DNA of 64,000 bases from JALZOC01 sp038320555 (GTDB lineage Bacteria > Acidobacteriota > Vicinamibacteria > Vicinamibacterales > 2-12-FULL-66-21), in the NCBI GenBank assembly GCA_038320555.1, contig JBBQEJ010000005.1, positions 1-64,000 on the forward strand, in the 5' to 3' direction. Position numbers and translations under genes: made by a program. This document shows, one piece after another, positions 24,676 through 32,122 of the stretch. The notes under the pieces were generated by a model. That model did not search any database, was not told the DNA's origin, and saw nothing but the letters and a program-made list of their open reading frames with translations. Numbering within the stretch: position 1 is the first letter of the stretch; each line of letters opens with the position of its first letter.

Positions 24676-26307
24676 TTACCCTCCGTACCTCAGGACCATC
24701 GCGGTAATGTCGTCGCTCTGCGGCGCGCCGCGCGTGAAGTCGCGCACGTCCGCGAAGAGCGCCTCCAACAGCTGCGGCGGTTCCACGTTCTTGTGCCGTT
24801 CGACGCACGCCACGATACGGCTTTCACCGTACTCGTCTCCGCTGACCGACATGGCTTCCGACACCCCGTCGCTGAAGACGATCAGCCAGTCGCCGGTTGT
24901 CAGGGTCACCGTCTCCTCCTCGAACGTCGCGGACTCGAAGAGGCCCACAATCGGGCCGCCGCATTCGAGGCGGCGGACCGTCGGCTCCGAGCCTGATCGC
25001 GACAGGATGAGCGGAGGATTGTGGCCCGCGTTACAGTACGTGAGCCGGCCCTCCGGCATCATCGCACCGTACATCAGCGTCACGAACCGCGACTCGATCC
25101 CGCGCCGGTACAGCGCCATGTTCACCCGGCTGATGGTCTGCGACGGCGAATCGCTCGACGCCGCCTGCGCGGCGAAAATCCCCTGCATCATCGCGCTCAG
25201 GAGCGCCGCCGGAGGCCCCTTTCCGGCCACGTCGCCCAGGGCAAATCCCAGCGCGCCGGCAGGCAGATCGACGTAATCGTAGAAGTCGCCGCCGATGGAG
25301 CGGCAGGGGATCGACGCGGCGGCCGCGGTGAAGAACGAGCCGGTCCGGGCCATCTTGGGAAGCAGCGCCTGCTGGATCTCCGCGGCGATCCGCATCTCCT
25401 GCTCCATCTTCGCCTTCTCCATCGTCTCGCGATAGAGCCTGGCGTTTTCGATCGCGACGGCGGCCTCGGTCGCCAGCGTCTCGAGCGCCGTGCGGGTCGA
25501 GCCTGACATCAGCACGCCCTTTTCGCGGCTGTCGAGGTAGAGCACGCCGATCCGCCGCTCCCGTTCGACGTCGGCGGCTTCCGCCTTGTCGAGGTACCGC
25601 ACGAGCCGCAACGGCACGCACAGCACATTCCGGATCCCGAGCGCGACCGTGCCCATGTGCACGTTTGCCAGTTCCCCGTCAAGCAGGTCCGCGACGAGGC
25701 GAGGCTCGCCGGTACGAAACACTTCTTCGGGAATCTTCCGACTGGTCGCGAAGCTGCTACCGGACAGCGTCGAGCGTCCACGCCCGCGCGCCATCTTGAA
25801 CTCGAGATCCCCGGTGTCCGACGCCAGCATGATGAATCCACGTTCGGCGCTGCTGACGTCGATCGCCGAATCGAGCACGAGCGACAGCACGTCGTCCAGG
25901 ACGCGCCCCGATCCGAGTGCGCGCAGACCTTCCAGGAGCGCGGCGATTTGCCGCAGGTCCCCGATTGCCGTCGTCGTCGAGGTCTTCTCGGCCTTCGGCT
26001 CGGCGTCCGTGAGGAGGAATATGATCTCGGCCCCGCCGCTCCGACCGAGCCGGATGCGGTCGCCGTGTGCGAGCGGCTGCTGAGTGATCTGCTCGCCGTT
26101 GATATAGGTGCCGTAGCGCGAGGCGCGATCCTTCAGAATAAGGCGGCCATCCGGACCGCCGACGATTTCGGCATGATCGCGCGACACTTCACTGCCCGCC
26201 AGCCGCAGGGCGTTCGTCTCCCGGCGGCCGATCTCGAACGGGGTCTTGACGATGGGAACGACGCGCCGGCCAAGCGCGTCGGTGACCTCCAGGCGAGCCT
26301 CATGCAT
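24676..26307 (-). CDS. FHA-GAF-SpoIIE (PP2C-type) Ser/Thr phosphatase
   Basis: This is a signalling phosphatase of 543 residues from ATG 26307. The FHA domain is at about 20-95, with IGRRETNALRLAGSEVSRDH and SRYGTYINGEQ for phosphothreonine binding. A GAF-type sensory domain is at about 130-300 (SAERGFIMLASDTGDLEFKM, then LCVPLRLVRY). A short coiled linker with MEKAKMEQEMRIAAEIQQAL is followed by the RsbU/SpoIIE phosphatase: SIGGDFYDYVDLP, FALGDVAGKGPPAALLSAMM, CNAGHNPPLILS, WLIVFSDGVSEAMSVSGDE. The metal-binding Asp residues are all present. It sits between a zinc-ribbon membrane protein gene and a small membrane protein gene on the same strand. Confidence 0.92.
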   Translation of the reverse strand: MHEARLEVTDALGRRVVPIVKTPFEIGRRETNALRLAGSEVSRDHAEIVGGPDGRLILKDRASRYGTYINGEQITQQPLAHGDRIRLGRSGGAEIIFLLTDAEPKAEKTSTTTAIGDLRQIAALLEGLRALGSGRVLDDVLSLVLDSAIDVSSAERGFIMLASDTGDLEFKMARGRGRSTLSGSSFATSRKIPEEVFRTGEPRLVADLLDGELANVHMGTVALGIRNVLCVPLRLVRYLDKAEAADVERERRIGVLYLDSREKGVLMSGSTRTALETLATEAAVAIENARLYRETMEKAKMEQEMRIAAEIQQALLPKMARTGSFFTAAAASIPCRSIGGDFYDYVDLPAGALGFALGDVAGKGPPAALLSAMMQGIFAAQAASSDSPSQTISRVNMALYRRGIESRFVTLMYGAMMPEGRLTYCNAGHNPPLILSRSGSEPTVRRLECGGPIVGLFESATFEEETVTLTTGDWLIVFSDGVSEAMSVSGDEYGESRIVACVERHKNVEPPQLLEALFADVRDFTRGAPQSDDITAMVLRYGG

Positions 26308-26321
26308 TCGAGGAGTGTACC

Positions 26322-26600
26322 TCAGCGCCGCCGAAGGAGGCGAGCGATCAGCACCAGGATGCCGATCGACGCCAGGATCACGGCGGCGATGTCCATTTCC
26401 CTGGGATATCCGGACGCCTCGCGCGCGGCCAGAGCCGCCAACGCGAGCAGCAACGGCACGATGCCGGCGACGAGCGGCATTCCGCGGCCAACCCGCTTGA
26501 TCGGCACGGGTTTCCGGACTGGATCGGTCGTCCCCACGCCGCAGCGGTAGCACACGATCGCCTTGTCGGCGATTTCAGTTCCACAGTTCCGGCACTGCAT
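26322..26600 (-). CDS. Zinc-ribbon membrane protein
   Basis: The protein has 92 residues. An N-terminal rubredoxin-like zinc ribbon MQCRNCGTEIADKAIVCYRC carries four Cys (3, 6, 17, 20). A basic Pro-rich linker and two membrane helices follow (LVAGIVPLLLALAALAA and DIAAVILASIGILVLIARLL), and it ends RRR. I chose ATG 26600, which starts directly at the ribbon. It is 14 bases upstream of the FHA-GAF-phosphatase gene, so it is likely the first gene of a three-gene signalling operon. Confidence 0.72.
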   Translation of the reverse strand: MQCRNCGTEIADKAIVCYRCGVGTTDPVRKPVPIKRVGRGMPLVAGIVPLLLALAALAAREASGYPREMDIAAVILASIGILVLIARLLRRR

Positions 26601-26685
26601 CCGAGGAATTATATGCGGTGAGTTGCCCTGATGGACCGCAGCAGCGGGCAACCTGCGCAGGGCGGAGTCTTCAGAGCCGCCACAC

Positions 26686-26709
26686 GGGCGCGGTCACCAG
26701 ACCGCGCCC
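26686..26709 (-). terminator. Perfect 10-bp hairpin downstream of the metal permease gene
   Basis: GGGCGCGGTC (26686-26695), loop ACCA, then GACCGCGCCC (26700-26709) form a perfect stem. It lies 17 bases beyond the permease stop and a second GGCGG/CCGCC stem sits at 26661-26681. There is no U-tract on either strand, so it may be a Rho-assisted or 3'-end-stabilising structure. Confidence 0.6.
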
Positions 26710-26725
26710 GGCACGACGAATAAGA

Positions 26726-27583
26726 CTAGGCCGCCCGCGCGGCTGCGAGGCTCCGGCGTGGCATCATGACCCGGACAATCGCCATCAGGATCAACACGAG
26801 GCCGAACGTGCAGACGATCGTGGCGCCCGTGGGCAGATCGAGGATCAGCGAGAGATACACGCCCAGCGCGGACACGACCGTCCCCATCGTCCAGCCGATA
26901 GCCAGGCGCTTGCCGATGGTGTCGGCAAAGAGCATCGCCGCGACCGAAGGCACGATGAGGTAGCAGAACACCAGCAGGACGCCCGCGATCGCGACCGAGC
27001 GCGTAACGACGAAGCCGAACGATGCGTAAAAGAGAAAGTCCCACAAACGCAACGAAATGCCGGACTCCTCCGCGGCATCATGATTCAACGAAATGGCCAG
27101 AAATTTCTTCCGGAACACCCAGTGAAATACTCCGATGATGGCGTAGAGAATCGCCGTCTGCCCGACTTCCGCCCACGACACTGCCAGGATGTTGCCGACG
27201 AGCATGTCTTTGAGGTGCTCTCCCTCGGAGCTGGACTTGCTGAGCGCCAGGATCGTCGCCGCCGACGCGACCGCGTACGAAATGCCGATAATGGCCTCCT
27301 GAGGAATGCGGGCGTGCCGGCTCCTGATCGTGGAAAAAATGGCCGCCCCGATGAACGTAAAGAGCAGGCTGACCCAGTAGGCCGCAGCTCCGTGCGGATC
27401 TCCACCGAACCATGGCAGCAGGAGCGCGATCGTCGCTCCGAACGCGGCAATCTGCGCCAGCGACAGGTCCACGAAGATGACGCCCCGCTCGACTACGTGC
27501 ACTCCAAGGTACGCATGGATGCCCGCGATCACGAGGCTCGCGACGAATGGAGCGGCGAGAAAGGACAGGATTGTCGTGTCCAT
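26726..27583 (-). CDS. Metal ABC transporter permease (ZnuB/MntB family)
   Basis: This inner-membrane permease of the ABC-3 family has 285 residues and about eight hydrophobic helices. Family features include AYLGVHVVERGVIFVDLSLAQ near the N-terminus and, further on, VFCYLIVPSVAAMLFAD and the C-terminal LILMAIVRVMMPR. It would import Zn2+ or Mn2+ with the binding protein encoded 3 bases upstream. The ATPase gene normally found beside these two is missing from the operon and from the window. Confidence 0.88.
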   Translation of the reverse strand: MDTTILSFLAAPFVASLVIAGIHAYLGVHVVERGVIFVDLSLAQIAAFGATIALLLPWFGGDPHGAAAYWVSLLFTFIGAAIFSTIRSRHARIPQEAIIGISYAVASAATILALSKSSSEGEHLKDMLVGNILAVSWAEVGQTAILYAIIGVFHWVFRKKFLAISLNHDAAEESGISLRLWDFLFYASFGFVVTRSVAIAGVLLVFCYLIVPSVAAMLFADTIGKRLAIGWTMGTVVSALGVYLSLILDLPTGATIVCTFGLVLILMAIVRVMMPRRSLAAARAA

Positions 27584-27586
27584 CGT

Positions 27587-28519
27587 CTATTTGGCTCCGG
27601 TCTGCTTGATGGCGTTCGCCACCAGATTGACGTCGTAGTCGAACAACTTGAAGTAGTCCGTCACTTCCGGCGCGCCGCCGACCGACGGCGCCAGGACGAT
27701 CACCTGAGCCCCCGTTTCGCGTGCGATCGCGTCTGGCGTCTTCCGATCGAAGTACGGCTCGACCATGATGATTTTGACCTGCTGCCGCTTCATTTCCTGA
27801 ATCAGTTCCAGCGTGTGCGACGGCGAGGGGGGAATACCAGGCTTCGGTTCGACGTACCCGATCACATCCAAACCGAAGGCATCCGTGAAATTGGGCCACG
27901 AACGGTGATACGTGACTACCTTGACCCCCTTGTACGGCGCCATCGCCGCATGCCAGCGCTTCTCGGATTCCGCGAGCCGGCGATCGAAGTCCGCATACCG
28001 CTGCGCAAAGTACGCGGCGTCGCCCGGACTGATTTCTGCGAGCTTCTTCTGAATCTCCTGGGCGATTCGACGGCCGTTATCAGGTGACAACCAGTAATGC
28101 GGGTTCCCTGAAGGGTGCACGTCGCCCATCGCCCTGGTGATTTGGCCGGTGGGAATCTCCAGGATCTTCGCCGTCAGCGACGCGTCCAGGTAACGATCGG
28201 CGTTCGGCTGGATGCGCTGATTACGTGACTGGTTGATGAGCGGCGGGAGCCATCCGATCTCCAGCTCGCGCCCGACGACGACGAGCAGATCCGCGGAGTG
28301 GAGCTTCAGGATGAAGCTCGGCTTCGCTTCGACGAAGTGAGGATCCTGGTAGCCCTTCGCGAGCGATTCGACGGTCACTTTATCGCCGCCGACCTCCCGG
28401 GTCAGAGACTCGAGATCCTGCGTGGTCGTGACGACCTTGAGCGCCGCAAACGCGTTCGCGCTCCCGAGGAGCGTGACCGCGATCGCGGCAGGGATTGTCA
28501 GTTTTTTCATAGCGTGCAC
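27587..28519 (-). CDS. Metal ABC transporter substrate-binding protein (ZnuA/TroA-like)
   Basis: This is a periplasmic cluster A-I (TroA-type) binding protein of 310 residues. The signal peptide runs to about residue 25 (LLGSANAFAAL). The metal ligands are visible at the expected places: His in YQDPHFVEAKPS, His in SGNPHYWLSPD, His in VVTYHRSWPNF, and acidic EPYFDRKTPDAIA. There is no long His-rich loop. The start is either GTG 28519, with AAGGAG 5 bases upstream, or ATG 28510. It lies between a porin-like gene and the permease, same strand. Confidence 0.88.
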   Translation of the reverse strand: MHAMKKLTIPAAIAVTLLGSANAFAALKVVTTTQDLESLTREVGGDKVTVESLAKGYQDPHFVEAKPSFILKLHSADLLVVVGRELEIGWLPPLINQSRNQRIQPNADRYLDASLTAKILEIPTGQITRAMGDVHPSGNPHYWLSPDNGRRIAQEIQKKLAEISPGDAAYFAQRYADFDRRLAESEKRWHAAMAPYKGVKVVTYHRSWPNFTDAFGLDVIGYVEPKPGIPPSPSHTLELIQEMKRQQVKIIMVEPYFDRKTPDAIARETGAQVIVLAPSVGGAPEVTDYFKLFDYDVNLVANAIKQTGAK

Positions 28520-28561
28520 TCTCTCTCCTTACTGTCGGGTGGAAGGTTCGATCTCCGCCCG

Positions 28562-29959
28562 TTAGAACACGTGCGCGCCGTGCGCGCCGATCGAAAACAG
28601 GAACTGGAAGAGCGCCTCGTTCGACGTCACACCTTCCGCAAATGTGGTTCGACGATACTGGCCGCGGATCTGGCTGAACTCGCTCGGCCAGTAGGTCACG
28701 ACCAGCGACGGCCCCTTGTCCACGAGACTGGCATCGTTGGCGCGATCGGACCGATCGAACCGCACCCCGCCGAACCAGCGGCGCGCAAACTGATAGTCGC
28801 CGCTGACGTACATCCCGAATGCCGAGACGTCGCCGGTCTCCTGGCCTCGCCGGCTCCACATCAGCTCGGTCCGCCCCATGAAGCGACGGTAAATTGCGCG
28901 ACGCAGCGGCCGGTACCGCACCGTCGCGTCGACGCCGAACAGACGCGTCGTTGAATTGAGCCCGGAGTCGTTATGCCCTCTTGTGAATGACATGCCCACG
29001 TCCAGGTTCGTCCCCTCCGTGATGTCGCGATAGCCTCGAAGACGCCCGAGCCAGCTCACATCGTTGCGTTCGTGCGTCTGAAACGGTCCGGAGTCGCCCT
29101 GATAGACCTCTCCGGTAGCCTCCAGGAAGAACAACGGATTCAGAAGCAGCTTCGAGACCGAAATGCCGGAGTCATTCAGTCCCTCTTCGCCGCCAAGGAA
29201 ATTCTTCATGACGAGAGGCACGTCGACCCACGGCAGCGTGTGCGCGTGCATCGTGTTGACCTTGCCGAACTGCTCCTTCATCTTGCCCACCTTCGCCAAC
29301 AGTCCACCGGGCAGGCTCGTCAGCGTCAGAAACCCTTCCTCGATCTCGAGGCCTCCCGGTGAGGCGGACAGAAACACGTCGGCGCGAGCGTACGGATCGA
29401 CCACAGCCTGGAACGTGACCTCGGCCTCGTGCATCTCGAGCGCCGGGGCAGATTCAATCTTGTTCTCGCCAACCGCGCCCAGGAAGTTCCCAATCACCGC
29501 CATGTCAGGATTGAAAACCTTCGAGGTCGCGTTGCCGCCACCGTAAACGGGTAGCGCCCCCTGTGGTCCTCCTGCTCCAGCCGCTCCTGACGGCACGTCT
29601 ACGGCTGCCTGCGTGGCCGGCGGCTGCACGGGCGCGGCCGGCGTCTGCACGGGTGCGGCCGGCGCAGCCGGCTCACCCAAGGCCGGAACGGGCCCAATCG
29701 CCTGGCCCGCCGGCGTGGCGCCACCCAACTTTGCCTCGAGCGCGGCGAGCCGGGCGCCATACGAGTCGCGAATCGCCTCGAACTCCTGCCTCAAGCGATC
29801 GAGTTCCTGCCGCACCTGTTGCGGATCCACCTGCTGAGTCGCGGCAGACTGCGGAGCGGCGGCACTTGGCGCCGGCGTCTGCGCGAACGCGGGAACCCCG
29901 GCCAGGGAAAGAAGACCAACGCTGGCGCACGTGCCGGCACGCCGGACCAAAGTACACAT
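28562..29959 (-). CDS. Outer-membrane porin-like protein with N-terminal coiled coil
   Basis: This is a predicted beta-barrel of 465 residues. Signal peptide 1-26 ends VPAFAQ. A short coiled coil follows (QQVRQELDRLRQEFEAIRD, about 44-62), then a Pro/Ala/Gln-rich linker, and a barrel with aromatic strands such as FFLEATGEVYQGDSGPF and IRGQYRRTTFAEG. It ends FLFSIGAHGAHVF. I chose ATG 29959; a GTG at 29968, better spaced from GGAGG, would add MID. It lies upstream of the metal-binding protein gene with a 42-base gap, so it probably serves metal uptake across the outer membrane. That role is inference. Confidence 0.78.
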   Translation of the reverse strand: MCTLVRRAGTCASVGLLSLAGVPAFAQTPAPSAAAPQSAATQQVDPQQVRQELDRLRQEFEAIRDSYGARLAALEAKLGGATPAGQAIGPVPALGEPAAPAAPVQTPAAPVQPPATQAAVDVPSGAAGAGGPQGALPVYGGGNATSKVFNPDMAVIGNFLGAVGENKIESAPALEMHEAEVTFQAVVDPYARADVFLSASPGGLEIEEGFLTLTSLPGGLLAKVGKMKEQFGKVNTMHAHTLPWVDVPLVMKNFLGGEEGLNDSGISVSKLLLNPLFFLEATGEVYQGDSGPFQTHERNDVSWLGRLRGYRDITEGTNLDVGMSFTRGHNDSGLNSTTRLFGVDATVRYRPLRRAIYRRFMGRTELMWSRRGQETGDVSAFGMYVSGDYQFARRWFGGVRFDRSDRANDASLVDKGPSLVVTYWPSEFSQIRGQYRRTTFAEGVTSNEALFQFLFSIGAHGAHVF

Positions 29960-30056
29960 GTCAATCACGATCACCTCCAACCCGATGGGAATGAGTGGAC
30001 CACTCCCGCGAGCGGGGCCACCCCGGGTCAAACTATTGGGAAATGAAATGGCTCGT

Positions 30057-30362
30057 TCAGACGAACGAGGGAGGTGCGCGACCGGATGCCGAACGGCCGG
30101 TCGAGAAAACCGGCGCGTCGGACGGCTCACAGACCGTGGCGCCGGCATCGATCAGCCAGAATCGCGCAAGGACCGCCGGATCGGCCGCAGCTTCGCCCGA
30201 TGACCCGACTGCACAGGTTGTGCAGTGTGTCGTGGACTTGAGGTGACAGACGAGGTCGTGGTGCCCGATGGGCATCAGCGCCGCGGCCAGCAGGTACAGC
30301 GCAAGGACGACCTTGAAACGCAGGCCCTGGGATCCGCGGGGTAGCCACCCGGGAGTAGACAT
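30057..30362 (-). CDS. Small membrane protein with His/Cys cluster
   Basis: The 101-residue protein has one membrane helix (FKVVLALYLLAAALMPIG) followed directly by a potential metal-binding segment GHHDLVCHLKSTTHCTTCAV with three His and three Cys. The C-terminal third is polar and poorly structured. ATG 30362 follows GAGGTGAAG. It is the first gene of the minus-strand metal-uptake series (97 bases before the porin). A role as a metal sensor or carrier is only suggested by the residues and neighbours. A short N-terminal leader that might be a signal peptide overlaps the helix. Confidence 0.6.
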   Translation of the reverse strand: MSTPGWLPRGSQGLRFKVVLALYLLAAALMPIGHHDLVCHLKSTTHCTTCAVGSSGEAAADPAVLARFWLIDAGATVCEPSDAPVFSTGRSASGRAPPSFV

Positions 30363-30433
30363 CTTCACCTCAATTATACGGGTCGCCACCCTCGGGACGC
30401 AAAAGCCGGCCTTCCCGTGACTATACTTTCGCC

Positions 30434-31093
30434 ATGTTTCCGGTCAGCGACGTCATCCCGTCGAAAACCACGCCCTACGTGACGGTCGGCTTGATAGGCC
30501 TGAACGCGCTCGTCTTTCTCTATGAGCTCCAGTTGTCCCGGCCGGAGCTCCAGCTCTTTGCCCAGATCTTCGGTGTCGTCCCCGCCTACTTCTCGTGGAC
30601 GACCGTGTTCACGAGTATGTTCCTGCACGAAGGGTGGCTGCACCTGTTCGGCAACATGCTCTACCTCTGGATCTTCGGCGACAATGTCGAGGATCGGCTG
30701 GGACACTTCGGGTACCTGGTGTTTTATCTCGGGTGTGGCGCCGCGGCTGCGCTTGGACAGGTGGCGGTGAGCGCAGGGTCCACGATCCCCATGATCGGCG
30801 CCAGCGGCGCGATCGCTGGCGTGATGGGTGCGTACTTCGTCCTCTACCCTCACTCGCGCGTGCTGACGGTCGTGTTCCTGCTGTTTTTCATGGACATGAT
30901 CGAGATTCCCGCGATCTTCTTTCTCGGCATCTGGTTCGTGAAGGAGCTTTTCAGTGGCGTCGGTTCGCTGGGCGCCCAGTCCCTGAACGGCGGCGTTGCC
31001 GTATGGGCGCACGTGGTGGGCTTCGCCATCGGCGCGCTCACCGGGCTGTTCTGGCGCATCCGCGAACCGCCCCAGCCCACCTATTGGACGTAG
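30434..31093 (+). CDS. Rhomboid-family intramembrane serine protease
   Basis: This six-helix membrane protease of 219 residues cleaves other membrane proteins within the bilayer. The catalytic Ser is in MIGASGAIAGVMGAY (GASGA motif) and the catalytic His in AHVVGFAIGALTG. The helix-2 HxxxN region is HEGWLHLFGNMLYLWIFGDN, with the conserved His and Asn. The N-terminal PYVTVGLIGLNALVFLYEL is the first helix. It stands alone on the plus strand, divergent from the metal-uptake operon and convergent with the pseudo-caspase gene. Confidence 0.93.
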   Translation: MFPVSDVIPSKTTPYVTVGLIGLNALVFLYELQLSRPELQLFAQIFGVVPAYFSWTTVFTSMFLHEGWLHLFGNMLYLWIFGDNVEDRLGHFGYLVFYLGCGAAAALGQVAVSAGSTIPMIGASGAIAGVMGAYFVLYPHSRVLTVVFLLFFMDMIEIPAIFFLGIWFVKELFSGVGSLGAQSLNGGVAVWAHVVGFAIGALTGLFWRIREPPQPTYWT

Positions 31094-31155
31094 CGGCTCG
31101 CAGCTGGCGACTGAAGCTGGAAGCTGGCCACTAAACTGGAAACTGGAAACTGGAA
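31094..31155. repeat. Tandem CTGGAAACTGG word run between converging genes
   Basis: A run of near-repeats (GCTGGCGACTG, GCTGGAAGCTGG, ACTGGAAACTGG, AACTGGAATTC) occupies the gap between rhomboid and the pseudo-caspase gene. Unlike other converging gaps it is mainly direct, not inverted. It is low complexity and seems non-coding. Confidence 0.5.
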
Positions 31156-31156
31156 T

Positions 31157-32122
31157 TCAGCTCTTCGTACGTGCGCGGATGTCGTGCGAGACCTGCGCGA
31201 GCTCGATCATGATGCGCTCGAACTCCTTCGCGTACTCGGCGGCGGACAGAAACGTCTTGCGGATTTTCAGATCCTCGACCTCCGCTTCGAGCGTGGTCTT
31301 GCGTTGCAGGAGCCTGAGTAAGACTTCATCGGTCGGTGCGGCCCCCGGCAACGACTCATCCAGATAGGTCCGGCTCGCGTACGACCCGTCGTCGCCCGGG
31401 CTGGAAGCTTCGTTACCGATGCCGTCGCCGTTGTCATCGACGAGCGCACGCTCTGTCGAGAGCTGGCCGCGCTGCTGGTAGTACCGCCGTACGCCCGCAC
31501 TGGCGGCGGCAAACGCCTCCCAGACCGAGATCCGACCATTCTTGTCGAGGTCGGCCGCGGTGTCGGCGAGCGAACGGATGAAATACTCAGGAAAGATCGT
31601 GTCGAAGCGCTGGGCCGGCGAATCGGTCGCGGTGACGACAACTCGGCGAGGCGCCGCAAGCCGTTCGAGAAACGGAAAGCTTGCGGAGGCGGCGTTGACA
31701 ATGACAAGGCGGCCCGGAACGGGCCGCAGGAGCGCGGCCCATTCTGCCGACTCCAAATCACGGCCCACGAGGTTGAACTTCGAGTCGGTACCGTCGAACG
31801 TGCCGTGACCGATCAGCACGACCAGCAGCACGTCCTCGCGCGTCATACGCGCGGCGATCGATCCGAGGACCCGCCGCACATTGTCAGCCGTCGACGCGGA
31901 CGCGGGCTGGATCGTGTCCGACAGTATGGTGACCAGCGCGGAGTCGAACTTCAGGTTGTCGACGAGCGATGTCGACAGGTCTGTAGTCCAGCGATTGTAC
32001 TGCGTGACGTATTCACGGCCACCGGAGGCTCCAGATACGATGAGGGCAAAGCGCTGCTCGGCTGCTGCCACGGGAACAGGGAAGGAAACGAGCGCTGCCG
32101 CGAGACACGCGACGACCCTCAC
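31157..32122 (-). CDS. Secreted caspase-fold (C13/C14-like) protein, catalytic Cys apparently lost
   Basis: This is a predicted periplasmic protein of 321 residues. Signal peptide RVVACLAAALVSFPVPVAAA. The caspase/legumain fold follows with FALIVSGASGG and the catalytic His in LLVVLIGHGTFDGTDSKF. The strand that normally ends in the nucleophile Cys reads LVIVNAASASFPFLERL, with Ala where the Cys is expected, so it is probably inactive. Next come two Ca-binding-like loops, DLDKNGRISVWEAF and DDNGDGIGNEA, and a coiled C-terminus LQRKTTLEAEVEDLKIRK. The GTG at 32122 overlaps the upstream stop by four bases (GTGA) and gives a clean signal peptide; ATG 32134 is an alternative. It is the last gene of the MoxR operon. 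Confidence 0.75.
   Translation of the reverse strand: MRVVACLAAALVSFPVPVAAAEQRFALIVSGASGGREYVTQYNRWTTDLSTSLVDNLKFDSALVTILSDTIQPASASTADNVRRVLGSIAARMTREDVLLVVLIGHGTFDGTDSKFNLVGRDLESAEWAALLRPVPGRLVIVNAASASFPFLERLAAPRRVVVTATDSPAQRFDTIFPEYFIRSLADTAADLDKNGRISVWEAFAAASAGVRRYYQQRGQLSTERALVDDNGDGIGNEASSPGDDGSYASRTYLDESLPGAAPTDEVLLRLLQRKTTLEAEVEDLKIRKTFLSAAEYAKEFERIMIELAQVSHDIRARTKS

Noticed and set aside
26618..28087. 489-codon plus-strand frame across the metal permease and binding protein
   Set aside because: Antisense shadow; the minus strand has a clear ABC-3 permease and TroA-type protein.
31157..32122. Active caspase/metacaspase linked to abortive-infection defence
   Set aside because: The catalytic Cys is not present at the expected strand and the protein has an export signal, unlike cytoplasmic defence caspases.
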